Assembly: GCA_028678445.1 (NCBI GenBank)
Contig: JAJRDJ010000065.1
Location: 1-22,170, forward strand
Source: Methylococcaceae bacterium
Lineage (GTDB): Bacteria; Pseudomonadota; Gammaproteobacteria; Methylococcales; Methylococcaceae
DNA: 22,170 bases
Direction: 5' to 3'
The position numbers and the translations under genes were made by a program. This document shows, piece by piece, positions 15,838 to 22,170 of the stretch. How positions within the stretch are numbered: position 1 is the stretch's first letter; each line of letters starts with the position of its first letter. The notes beneath the pieces are model-generated. The model worked only from the letters and a program-made list of their open reading frames with translations. It ran no database searches and had not been told where the DNA came from.

Positions 15838-17058
15838 ATGAACGGTCTTTTTCCATCAGACGCCCCGGCGCCGGGCCCGGCCTTTCCGTCTTCATGCAGA
15901 ATACTGCCCGTCTATCGAAACGGCAGCATTGTCAACCTGATGGCATCCATCATCGAGGGGCTGGGAGGTGTCCCTGCGGGCTACGCCCCGCTCCTGAGTC
16001 TGACGCCCGCGGAAATCGGGAAGCACCAGCAGATTGTCCTGATCGTAATGGACGGCCTTGGGGATGATTTCCTCTCCCGCATAGGCCAGAACACACGGGT
16101 GGCAGAGTGTCGGCGCGACCGGCTGACATCGGTTTTTCCATCCACCACGGCGGCGGCGGTGACCACCTTCCTTACCGGCCTTGCGCCGCAGCAGCATGGG
16201 CTGACCGGCTGGCACATGTTCTTTCGTGAGCTGGGTGCCGTGCTGGCGGTGCTGCCCGGCGTGCCGCGCTATGGCGGTGTGTCCTTGCGGCAGGCGGGCT
16301 GGGACGTCCCGCGATTTTTCGGCCATCGCCCTGTGTTTGATCTTTTGCCCGTGGCAAGCAGGGTGGTGACGCCGGCCCAAATCGCCCATTCCGATTTCAA
16401 TCTGGCCCACCTCGGCCGGGCAAAGAGTGAGGCCTTCGATACGCTAGAGGGATTTTTCGCGGCAATAGCAGGCGACCTGTCCCATCACGAGGACCGGCGT
16501 TTTGTCTATGCCTACTGGTCAGAACTGGATCATATCGCGCATGAGTCGGGTATTTTCGGCGTGGCAGCGGAGCGGCACTTCAAACGCTGGGATCGGGCTT
16601 TTGACCAATTCCTGCAGGAGATGAGCGGCACGAACAGCCTGATCATCGTGACGGCCGATCATGGCTTTATCGATACCGATGAGAGTCATACGGTGGATCT
16701 CGCGGATCACCCACATCTGGCCGAATGTCTGGCCCTGCCGCTCTGCGGGGAGTCACGGGCGGCCTATGGTTACGTGAAGCCACACCGCTCCCAATCCTTT
16801 GAGGACTATGTGCATGAGCAGCTAGCCCATGCCGTCGAGCTGCATCGGAGTGATGACCTCATCGAACAAGGCTGGTTCGGGCTGGGATCACCGCACCCCG
16901 GTCTTGCTGCCAGGATTGGCGATTACACCCTGGTCATGAAGGAAAACTATGTCATCAGGGACTGGATGCCGGGTAAGCACCGGCATCGGCAGGTGGGTGT
17001 CCACGGCGGGATAAACGCGGCGGAGATGTGGGTGCCGCTCGCGGTGGTTGCCGTCTAG
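15838..17058 (+). CDS. Alkaline phosphatase superfamily / nucleotide pyrophosphatase-like hydrolase
   Basis: From ATG 15838 the protein is 406 aa and belongs to the type I phosphodiesterase/nucleotide pyrophosphatase branch of the alkaline phosphatase superfamily. These are two-metal hydrolases of phosphate mono- or diesters. The metal and nucleophile motifs are in order: IVMDGLGDD (first metal Asp), FPSTTAAAVTTFLTGLAPQQHG (the Thr nucleophile position and family core), SELDHIAHESG (Asp and His), TADHGFID (Asp-His) and VGVHGG near the C-terminus. No signal peptide is evident, so it may be cytoplasmic; the substrate cannot be told. The frame opens upstream with a TTG at 15796; no start has a good ribosome site. 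It is a single gene, divergent from minC and convergent with mlaA. Confidence 0.85.
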   Translation: MNGLFPSDAPAPGPAFPSSCRILPVYRNGSIVNLMASIIEGLGGVPAGYAPLLSLTPAEIGKHQQIVLIVMDGLGDDFLSRIGQNTRVAECRRDRLTSVFPSTTAAAVTTFLTGLAPQQHGLTGWHMFFRELGAVLAVLPGVPRYGGVSLRQAGWDVPRFFGHRPVFDLLPVASRVVTPAQIAHSDFNLAHLGRAKSEAFDTLEGFFAAIAGDLSHHEDRRFVYAYWSELDHIAHESGIFGVAAERHFKRWDRAFDQFLQEMSGTNSLIIVTADHGFIDTDESHTVDLADHPHLAECLALPLCGESRAAYGYVKPHRSQSFEDYVHEQLAHAVELHRSDDLIEQGWFGLGSPHPGLAARIGDYTLVMKENYVIRDWMPGKHRHRQVGVHGGINAAEMWVPLAVVAV

Positions 17059-17111
17059 GTTTGAGTGATCGCCCGTAACCGGGCTACGGACGATCACGCG
17101 GCATCGGCTTG

Positions 17112-17975
17112 TCAATGGCTGATGGTTTTTGCCGCCGGCGTGGACGAAGCCGGAGGCGCAACACTGGAGCCGTTGCTATCCAGCCCCTCCAAATCCTGGT
17201 CCATCTGTTTTTCCAACTCCTCGTCCAGGGGCGGGTTGCCGTCGTGAATCACATAATTACGTTGCTGAAAGTAGGCGTTACGCATGAACTCGTACCGATC
17301 CACCGAGGCTTCATCCATGATTTTGGAGGCGCTCAACAAGTCCGCCCGCTGATCGGTAACGCGCAACATCCCGGAACCCAGAATCACCCAGTCAAGACCA
17401 TGCCATGAGCTACCCAGGGCATAACCCGCCATCGGATTAATCCACGTGATCGGATTAGATGCCGTATCACCAGCAAGACCGACGATGCCGCGCGGGGTGC
17501 TGGGGCCGAAGAACGGAATCACGACGAAGGGACCGGATGGAACGCCCCAAACGGCGAGGGTCTGGTCAAAGTCCTCGTTGTGCTTGGGCAGATTCATCTT
17601 GCTGGCGACATCGACGACCCCAGCCAGACCTACCGTGGTATTGACGAAAAACCGGCCTAAATCCTGGCCGCCCTGCAGCAGCTTGAATTGCAGCAAGTCG
17701 TTGCCGATGACGCCCACATCATCCACATTACTGTAAAAATTGGTGATGCCCAGGTCGACGGCAGTCGGGGTGACCTTCTGATAGCCGGTTGCCACGGGTT
17801 TCATCACGTAGTCGTCCAGCTTGTCGTTAAAGTGCTGAACGCCACGATTCCAGCCCTCGATCGGGTCTCGGGCATCCTTGTCCTTGGATGGCGTAGATGA
17901 ACAGCCATAGAGGCAGAGCATCAGAAACAATGACGCGGCCCGCCGGGCATTGAAGGAACGGCAACAACTAATCAT
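17112..17975 (-). CDS. mlaA: Outer-membrane lipid-asymmetry lipoprotein MlaA (VacJ)
   Basis: MlaA is an outer-membrane lipoprotein that removes phospholipids from the outer leaflet and hands them to periplasmic MlaC for retrograde transport. It is 287 aa with a signal peptide ending in the lipobox LYGC (Cys25). Family signatures are DPIEGWNRGVQHFNDKLD, ITNFYSNVDDVGVIGNDLLQ, GRFFVNTTVGLAGVVDVA, EDFDQTLAVWGVPSGPFVVIPFFGPSTPRG, which I cite only as spans, and the YEFMRNAYFQQRNY tail. The acidic, Pro/Ala-rich C-terminus is probably disordered. No mlaBCDEF genes are nearby, which is common for this gene. Confidence 0.96.
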   Translation of the reverse strand: MISCCRSFNARRAASLFLMLCLYGCSSTPSKDKDARDPIEGWNRGVQHFNDKLDDYVMKPVATGYQKVTPTAVDLGITNFYSNVDDVGVIGNDLLQFKLLQGGQDLGRFFVNTTVGLAGVVDVASKMNLPKHNEDFDQTLAVWGVPSGPFVVIPFFGPSTPRGIVGLAGDTASNPITWINPMAGYALGSSWHGLDWVILGSGMLRVTDQRADLLSASKIMDEASVDRYEFMRNAYFQQRNYVIHDGNPPLDEELEKQMDQDLEGLDSNGSSVAPPASSTPAAKTISH

Positions 17976-18076
17976 GGTGATTTCGAGACCTTGATGGGAT
18001 TCGATCTGCTATGGTGCAAGCCATGTTGGAGGAATCCCGTCATGGATACCCCAACCGAACGGATAAACTGAAACAA

Positions 18077-18082
18077 TATAAT
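18077..18082 (+). promoter_or_regulatory. Possible -10 box upstream of rnt
   Basis: A perfect TATAAT lies 41 bp before ATG 18124 in an AT-rich patch between the divergent mlaA and rnt genes. No recognisable -35 is at 16-18 bp, so this is a partial promoter match only. Confidence 0.3.
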
Positions 18083-18123
18083 AATCTTCACTATCCCAGT
18101 CGAGCATAAATTGTATCCACAGC

Positions 18124-18768
18124 ATGCCAAATCACGTCCCACCGATCATGGCGCGCCGATTCCGCGGTTATTTGCCGGTCATCGTCGACATCGAAACTTC
18201 GGGATTCAATCCCAAGCAGAACGCCATACTGGAAATTGCGGCGGTGATCACCCGCATGAACGCGGACGGCCAGCTTGAAACCGCGGAGACCCATGCCTGC
18301 CACGTCAACCCGTTCCCCGGCGCCCGGCTGGAGGCTGCCGCGCTGAACTTCAACAAAATCGATCCTTTCCATCCCTTTCGTTTCGCGCTGGATGAAAAGG
18401 ACGCGCTGCAGAAAATTCTGCAGCCGATTCGGACGGCAGTGCGCGAGAACGGCTGCACCCGGGCGATTCTGGTGGGCCACAATCCGGCGTTCGACATTAG
18501 TTTTTTAAATGCCGCCGTCGAGCGGACCGGCCTGAAGAAAAATCCGTTTCACCCCTTCAGCACTTTCGACACCGCCACCCTAGGCGGGCTGGCCTACGGT
18601 CAGACCGTGCTGGCCAAGGCCGTGCAAGCGGCCGGGATGGATTGGGATAGCCACGAAGCACACTCAGCCATCTACGACGCCGAACAAACCGCCCGGCTGT
18701 TCTGCGGGATCGTCAATCGGTGGCAGCGATTGCAAGCGGCCGAGCCGCATATCCAGGCTGGCGCTTAG
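18124..18768 (+). CDS. rnt: Ribonuclease T
   Basis: RNase T is a DEDDh 3'-5' exoribonuclease that trims the 3' ends of tRNA and other stable RNAs. It is 214 aa. Exo motifs: VDIETSGF (Asp22, Glu24), VGHNPAFD, and HSAIYDAEQTA with the His and Asp of ExoIII. ARRFRGYLPV, AILVGHN, RNPFHPFS-like NPFHPFSTFDTATL and LAYGQTVLAKA are close to the pseudomonad protein. Starts at 18124 or 18148 (MARRF) are both possible; the upstream residues are similar in type to the extended N-termini of relatives. The family is largely gammaproteobacterial, which helps place the organism. It is convergent with grxD. Confidence 0.96.
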   Translation: MPNHVPPIMARRFRGYLPVIVDIETSGFNPKQNAILEIAAVITRMNADGQLETAETHACHVNPFPGARLEAAALNFNKIDPFHPFRFALDEKDALQKILQPIRTAVRENGCTRAILVGHNPAFDISFLNAAVERTGLKKNPFHPFSTFDTATLGGLAYGQTVLAKAVQAAGMDWDSHEAHSAIYDAEQTARLFCGIVNRWQRLQAAEPHIQAGA

Positions 18769-18830
18769 TTCCCACGCCATTGGCGGTGAGGGCAAAGTCT
18801 GGCGGTGACCATGCCCCAGACCGGCCGATT

Positions 18831-19154
18831 TCAGGCTTTTTCGGCTGCGGCGGTTGCCAGGAGAGATTGCAGTTCACCCTTCTGGAAAAGATCCAGCATG
18901 ATGTCACTGCCGCCGACCAGCTCGCCGTTGACATAGAGCTGCGGGAAGGTGGGCCAGTTTGAATAGGTTTTCAGCGCCTCCCGCAACTCGGGCTCCTCGA
19001 AAATGTTGACGTGGGCGAAGGGCACTCCGCACTGCTGCAAGATCTGCACGGCGCGACCCGAAAAGCCACACTGTGGGAAGGACGGTGTCCCCTTCATATA
19101 GAGAATCACCGGGTTATCGGCGAGCTGTGACTTGATGCGATCAATGACTTCCAT
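18831..19154 (-). CDS. grxD: Monothiol glutaredoxin GrxD (Grx4 type)
   Basis: This is a CGFS-type monothiol glutaredoxin that, in the family, carries or transfers [2Fe-2S] clusters with glutathione and BolA partners in the cytoplasm. It is 107 aa. Seen: MKGTPSFPQCGFSGRAV with the CGFS motif at residues 29-32, the cis-Pro region SNWPTFPQLYVNGELVGG, and the following GGSDI glutathione-binding segment. A good ribosome site (GGAGG, 6 nt spacing) supports ATG 19154. It stands alone, divergent from icd. Confidence 0.97.
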   Translation of the reverse strand: MEVIDRIKSQLADNPVILYMKGTPSFPQCGFSGRAVQILQQCGVPFAHVNIFEEPELREALKTYSNWPTFPQLYVNGELVGGSDIMLDLFQKGELQSLLATAAAEKA

Positions 19155-19359
19155 ACCTAGCCTCCGGATTGAGGGAATCGAATAAATCCCCAGTAAATTT
19201 ATCAGATTTTGCAGACTCGAGGAAATTCAGGCCATGCCATCCCATGTCCCCGCGTCCGCGCCCGCCGGCAAATGTTCTATCTACATTAGTCAACCTTATA
19301 TCGGCGGCCCTGCTGGTGGATAATCAAGCATCCCACTCATGACCACCCAGGAGACCCGC

Positions 19360-20379
19360 ATGTACCGAATCACCCTCATTCCCGGCGATGGCATTGGACC
19401 CTCGATAGTCGAGGCGGCTGTTCAGGTGATTGAAGCGACCGGCGTGGAGATTAGCTGGGATCGCCAGCTGGCGGGCATGGCGGCGGTCAACGCCTGTGAC
19501 AATCCCCTCCCCGATGCCACGCTGGAGTCGATCCGGGCCAACCGCCTGTGCTTCAAGGGCCCCTTAACCACGCCGGTTGGCGGCGGATATCGCAGCGTCA
19601 ACGTGACCCTCCGGCAGACGTTCAACCTCTACGCCAATGTGCGCCCGGCCGTATCGTTCGAGGGCACGGACACCATTTTCAAGAACGTCAACCTGATGAC
19701 GGTCCGTGAGAATACCGAGGGTCTGTATGCCGGCATCGAGCATTTCATCCAGGTCGATGGCGAAAAAATCGCCGCCGAGAGCGTGGCCGTTGTCACCCGC
19801 AAGGGCTGCGAGCGCGTCATTCGATATGCCTTCGAATACGCCCGCAAGGCCCAGCGCAAGAAGGTTACCCTCGTCCACAAGGCCAATATCCTCAAGTGCA
19901 CCTCCGGGCTGTTTCTGGAGATCGGCCGTGATATCGCCCGGGACTATCCGGATATCGAATTCGACGACCGCATCATCGACGCCTGCTGCATGCAGTTGGT
20001 GATGAAACCCGAGTCCTTCGACGTTATCGTTACCAGCAATCTGTTCGGTGACATCCTTTCGGACCTGGCCGCCGGTCTGATCGGCGGGCTGGGCTTGACG
20101 GCGGGTGCCAACATCGGCACCGATGCCGCCATTTTCGAGGCGGTCCACGGTAGCGCCCCGGATATTGCCGATAAGGGGATCGCCAACCCCACCGCGATGA
20201 TCCTGGCGGGCGCGATGATGCTGGAGCATCTCGGCGAAAACGCGGCGGCCCGTAAAATCGAGCGGGCCGTCCGCGACGTGATTCGCGAGGGCCACAAAGT
20301 CACGCCCGACCTCAAAAAGGATTCCCCGTACGGCACCCGCGATATCGCCGAGGCGATTATCGCGAAGGTCAGGTCATAG
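19360..20379 (+). CDS. icd: Isocitrate dehydrogenase, NAD-dependent type
   Basis: The enzyme oxidises and decarboxylates isocitrate to 2-oxoglutarate. From ATG 19360, chosen because AGGAG lies 7 nt upstream (the earlier ATG 19339 lacks one), it is 339 aa. The substrate region GGYRSVNVTLRQ, with the Ser at 79, is that of isocitrate rather than isopropylmalate dehydrogenase. Arg85, Arg95, Arg117 and Tyr123 are in place, as are SNLFGDILSDLAAG and the C-terminal NPTAMILAGAMM. The cofactor loop reads HGSAPDIA, with Asp where NADP enzymes carry a Lys (GTAPKY in E. coli), so NAD is the inferred cofactor. Homoisocitrate or tartrate dehydrogenase are less likely alternatives. Confidence 0.9.
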   Translation: MYRITLIPGDGIGPSIVEAAVQVIEATGVEISWDRQLAGMAAVNACDNPLPDATLESIRANRLCFKGPLTTPVGGGYRSVNVTLRQTFNLYANVRPAVSFEGTDTIFKNVNLMTVRENTEGLYAGIEHFIQVDGEKIAAESVAVVTRKGCERVIRYAFEYARKAQRKKVTLVHKANILKCTSGLFLEIGRDIARDYPDIEFDDRIIDACCMQLVMKPESFDVIVTSNLFGDILSDLAAGLIGGLGLTAGANIGTDAAIFEAVHGSAPDIADKGIANPTAMILAGAMMLEHLGENAAARKIERAVRDVIREGHKVTPDLKKDSPYGTRDIAEAIIAKVRS

Positions 20380-20506
20380 CTCTTTCGTGGCACGGCTATA
20401 CTTTATGACGGACTCGGCTCCGCGTGAGATTATGACGCAGGCTCGGAATCCATCGGCCATCCGCTGGTGGTCTTATAGTGATTTTTTTTCAGAACGGACA
20501 CACATC

Positions 20507-21478
20507 ATGCGCAATATCCTTAGCTGGCTTTTCACCCTGACCTTCTCCGTCGTGGGAGCCGCGGAGACAGCCCCTCCGATCCGGATCGGCACTCTCGCGT
20601 TCGGTACGCTGAACTGGGAGCTGGCGGTCATTCGCAGTCAGGGCTTGGACAAAGCCCAGGGCATCACCCTCGAAACGACCGAACTCGCCAGCCCCGAGGC
20701 GGGACGGATAGCCCTGCAGGGCAAGAGTGTCGACGTGATTGTGTCCGACTGGATCTGGGTGGCCCGCCAGCGGCAGCAGGGGCAGGACTTCACCTTCGCG
20801 CCCTTTTCCGCCAGCCATGGGGCGCTGATGGTGGCGGGCGGCTCGCCCATCCAGGGGCTGGCCGATCTGGAAGGCAAGCGGCTGGGTGTCGCCGGCGGCG
20901 GGCTGGACAAGAACTGGCTGCTGTTGAAGGCACTGGCGCAGAAGACGAAGCAACTCGATCTGGAGCAGAAGGCCAAGCTGAGTTTCGGTGCTCCGCCGCT
21001 CTTGAGCCAGGAGTTGCAGCAAGGCAAGCTGGACGCGGTGCTTACCTATTGGAATTACGCGGCCAAGCTGGAGGCCCAAGGCTACCGGCAGGTGCTGGAT
21101 GGCCGTCAGATTCAGAAAGCGCTGGGCATCGACACGGAAGTACCGGCCCTCGGGTATGTGTTCCGGGACAGTTGGGCGCAAGGCAATACCAAAGCCATAG
21201 CAGGCTTCCTGAAGGCGGCGGCCGAGGCCCGGCAGCGCATCTGCGAGTCCGATGCCATCTGGCGGGAAGTCGTCCCCTTGACGCAGGAAACCGATGCCAG
21301 GATTCAGGCGTCCCTCCGCCAGCATTATTGCGCGGGCCGGGTGACGGGGTTTGGCGGAGCGGAGCAGGAGGCGGCGCAGCAGGTTTTCGATCTTGTCCAG
21401 CAGTTCGACGATCAAGCGTCCAAGGATGGCATCAGGACGCTGCCCGCCGGTGTGTTCTGGTCGGCCACCGTCCGCTGA
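20507..21478 (+). CDS. NitT/TauT-like ABC transporter periplasmic substrate-binding protein
   Basis: From ATG 20507 the protein is 323 aa and starts with a secretion signal (MRNILSWLFTLTFSVVGAA, cleavage after about residue 18-19). The mature part has the SsuA/ThiY-type periplasmic fold: RIGTLAFGTLNWELAVI, then an ASPEAGRIALQGKSVDVIVSDW segment cited as a span, LADLEGKRLGVAGGGLDKNW, and KLDAVLTYWNYAAKLEAQGY. The ligand is unknown; relatives bind sulfonates, nitrate or thiamine precursors. No permease or ATPase gene is in the window: upstream is icd, downstream the tRNA. Translation is open further upstream but without a signal peptide at that start. The ribosome site is weak. Confidence 0.85.
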   Translation: MRNILSWLFTLTFSVVGAAETAPPIRIGTLAFGTLNWELAVIRSQGLDKAQGITLETTELASPEAGRIALQGKSVDVIVSDWIWVARQRQQGQDFTFAPFSASHGALMVAGGSPIQGLADLEGKRLGVAGGGLDKNWLLLKALAQKTKQLDLEQKAKLSFGAPPLLSQELQQGKLDAVLTYWNYAAKLEAQGYRQVLDGRQIQKALGIDTEVPALGYVFRDSWAQGNTKAIAGFLKAAAEARQRICESDAIWREVVPLTQETDARIQASLRQHYCAGRVTGFGGAEQEAAQQVFDLVQQFDDQASKDGIRTLPAGVFWSATVR

Positions 21479-21662
21479 GTGCTGCTTAGCGCTCCGCATG
21501 CCACTTCAAGCCCTGGTGGCTGCTTCCTCCGGAAAAATCGCCGGGAGGCTGCTGGGACTCGCTACGGCGCTCCGCGGCGCGCGCTTCCGGCAGGCAGGTG
21601 CCCCGGCCGGGTAACATGGGTTACTGAATACGGAAGATGACCATGGGCGCGGCTGGTGCTGG

Positions 21663-21692
21663 TTGCTCCGGGAGGGCCGCCTGCGCTACACT
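21663..21692 (+). promoter_or_regulatory. Candidate promoter of tRNA-Glu
   Basis: TTGCTC (21663-21668) and TACACT (21687-21692) are separated by 18 bp, just upstream of the tRNA. The following GCGCG is a GC-rich discriminator, as expected of stringently controlled stable-RNA promoters. Confidence 0.55.
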
Positions 21693-21709
21693 GCGCGTCC
21701 ATTCAGCTT

Positions 21710-21785
21710 GTCCCCATCGTCTAGCGGTCCAGGACTCCGCCCTCTCACGGCGGCAACAGGGGTTCGAACCCCCTTGGGGACGCCA
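21710..21785 (+). tRNA. tRNA-Glu (anticodon CTC)
   Basis: The 76-nt sequence folds as a full cloverleaf. The acceptor stem is GTCCCCA / TGGGGAC, the anticodon stem CCGCC / GGCGG closes the loop CTCTCAC (anticodon CTC, decoding GAG), and the T arm is GGGG-TTCGAAC-CCCC. The 3' CCA is encoded. The CTC isoacceptor usually accompanies a TTC one elsewhere. Confidence 0.96.
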
Positions 21786-21801
21786 TATAAATCAATGTCT
21801 T

Positions 21802-21822
21802 AGTGGTAGCGAAAGAACCACT
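21802..21822 (+). repeat. 6-bp hairpin just after tRNA-Glu
   Basis: AGTGGT and ACCACT pair around a 9-nt loop (AGCGAAAGA), 17 bp after the tRNA end. It directly abuts the tandem repeat at 21823. Confidence 0.4.
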
Positions 21823-21844
21823 GGGGGAAAATCGGGGGAAAATC
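21823..21844 (+). repeat. Perfect 11-bp tandem repeat, two copies
   Basis: GGGGGAAAATC occurs twice back to back (21823-21833 and 21834-21844), 38 bp after the tRNA. Such G/A-rich iterons next to tRNA genes can be part of recombinase arm sites or remnants of integration, but no integrase is in the window. Confidence 0.6.
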
Positions 21845-21866
21845 CCGGTTTCTAGATCGGGAAATC

Positions 21867-21891
21867 AGGCGGCCTTCAGGCGGCCTTTTTT
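21867..21891 (+). terminator. Intrinsic terminator downstream of tRNA-Glu
   Basis: The stem AGGC-G-GCC / GGC-G-GCCT has one G-G mismatch, a TTCA tetraloop, and is followed directly by a run of six T. The two arms also read as a direct repeat. It would end the tRNA transcript; the minus-strand gene beyond it lacks a matching T-run. Confidence 0.65.
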
Positions 21892-21946
21892 GCGTCTGCC
21901 TGGGTGTGGTTCGCGTTGATTTTTTTCCGCAGCTACGTCCCGCCAC

Positions 21947-22162
21947 CTAATCCGCCTTGATTTTGCCCTCCATCACCAGACGCCGGTACTCGAACTCAAT
22001 CAGCTTTTCGAGCACGGCGGTTTTCGTGGTGCCCGCGTAGTTCACGAGCGCATCCAGCCGCGTCGCGGTGTCTAGATTAACCTGAATCAATATGCTGAGG
22101 CCCTTACGGCGCTTTTTCGGCCCCTGGTTCGGGTATTTCACCCCCTCCGGAACTGGCTTCAT
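21947..22162 (-). CDS. Small ribbon-helix-helix-like protein
   Basis: This 71-aa protein has a basic N-terminus (GPKKRRKGLS), a short strand (LSILIQVNLD), then two helices (TATRLDALVNYAG and TKTAVLEKLIEFEYRRL). That is the order of a ribbon-helix-helix DNA-binding domain, as in CopG-type repressors, antitoxins and relaxosome accessory proteins. No partner is visible, because the gene begins 8 bp from the window edge. The frame stays open to that edge, so the true start may lie outside. No ribosome site is seen before ATG 22162. It lies beyond the tRNA on the opposite strand, consistent with accessory DNA. Confidence 0.6.
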   Translation of the reverse strand: MKPVPEGVKYPNQGPKKRRKGLSILIQVNLDTATRLDALVNYAGTTKTAVLEKLIEFEYRRLVMEGKIKAD

Positions 22163-22170
22163 TCGGGTCC

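Noticed and set aside
19564..20295. A 243-codon antisense open frame within icd
   Set aside because: It is fully inside a motif-confirmed gene and has no recognisable features.
19360..20379. 3-isopropylmalate dehydrogenase (leuB) as the identity
   Set aside because: The RSVNVTLRQ substrate motif with its Ser fits isocitrate dehydrogenase, and no leu genes are adjacent.
20489..21499. A 336-codon minus-strand open frame opposite the binding-protein gene
   Set aside because: The plus strand has a signal peptide and family motifs; the antisense frame is Arg/Gln/Leu-rich with no domain.
1..22170. CRISPR arrays, insertion sequences, rRNA genes, phage structural genes or defence systems
   Set aside because: No spaced repeat array, transposase, rRNA sequence or related protein family was seen on either strand.

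Overview
The window is about 22 kb of GC-rich, densely coded chromosome. It looks like a gammaproteobacterium: it carries RNase T (largely a gammaproteobacterial enzyme), a complete minCDE operon, an MlaA lipoprotein, and the mreBCD-mrdA-rodA cluster divergent from gatCAB, an arrangement also seen in pseudomonads and many beta-/gammaproteobacteria. The isocitrate dehydrogenase is the short (about 339 aa) form with NAD-type signatures, which occurs in several chemolithotrophic and methylotrophic lineages. That hint is too weak to name a genus.

Layout. (1) 1-7864, minus strand: a cell-elongation operon, mreB-mreC-mreD-mrdA(PBP2)-rodA-mltB, followed by nspC, a polyamine decarboxylase cut by the left edge. 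MreBCD, PBP2 and RodA form the Rod complex that builds lateral wall peptidoglycan, and MltB cleaves it. Four of the genes overlap by a few bases, suggesting translational coupling. (2) 7865-8109: divergent promoter region. (3) 8110-13521, plus strand: gatC, gatA, an uncharacterised zinc-ribbon membrane protein, gatB, a second uncharacterised membrane protein and a DUF2892-type small membrane protein. GatCAB amidates misacylated Glu-tRNA(Gln)/Asp-tRNA(Asn). (4) 13653-15764, minus strand: minC-minD-minE, which place the division septum, then a small winged-helix gene. (5) 15838-21478: mostly single genes in mixed orientation: an alkaline-phosphatase-superfamily enzyme (+), mlaA (-), rnt (+), grxD (-), NAD-type icd (+) and a lone NitT/TauT-like substrate-binding protein (+). 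(6) 21663-22170: tRNA-Glu(CTC) with promoter and downstream terminator, an 11-bp perfect tandem repeat just 3' of the tRNA, and a small ribbon-helix-helix-like gene on the opposite strand. This is a plausible edge of an accessory element, but no integrase is visible.

Most of the window is conserved housekeeping. The least explained items are the zinc-ribbon/transmembrane protein inserted between gatA and gatB, the two further membrane proteins after gatB, nspC attached to the elongation operon, the orphan transporter binding protein, and the repeat/hairpin structure after the tRNA. I saw no CRISPR array, insertion sequence, rRNA gene or clear defence system. No stretch above 300 bases lacks a gene.
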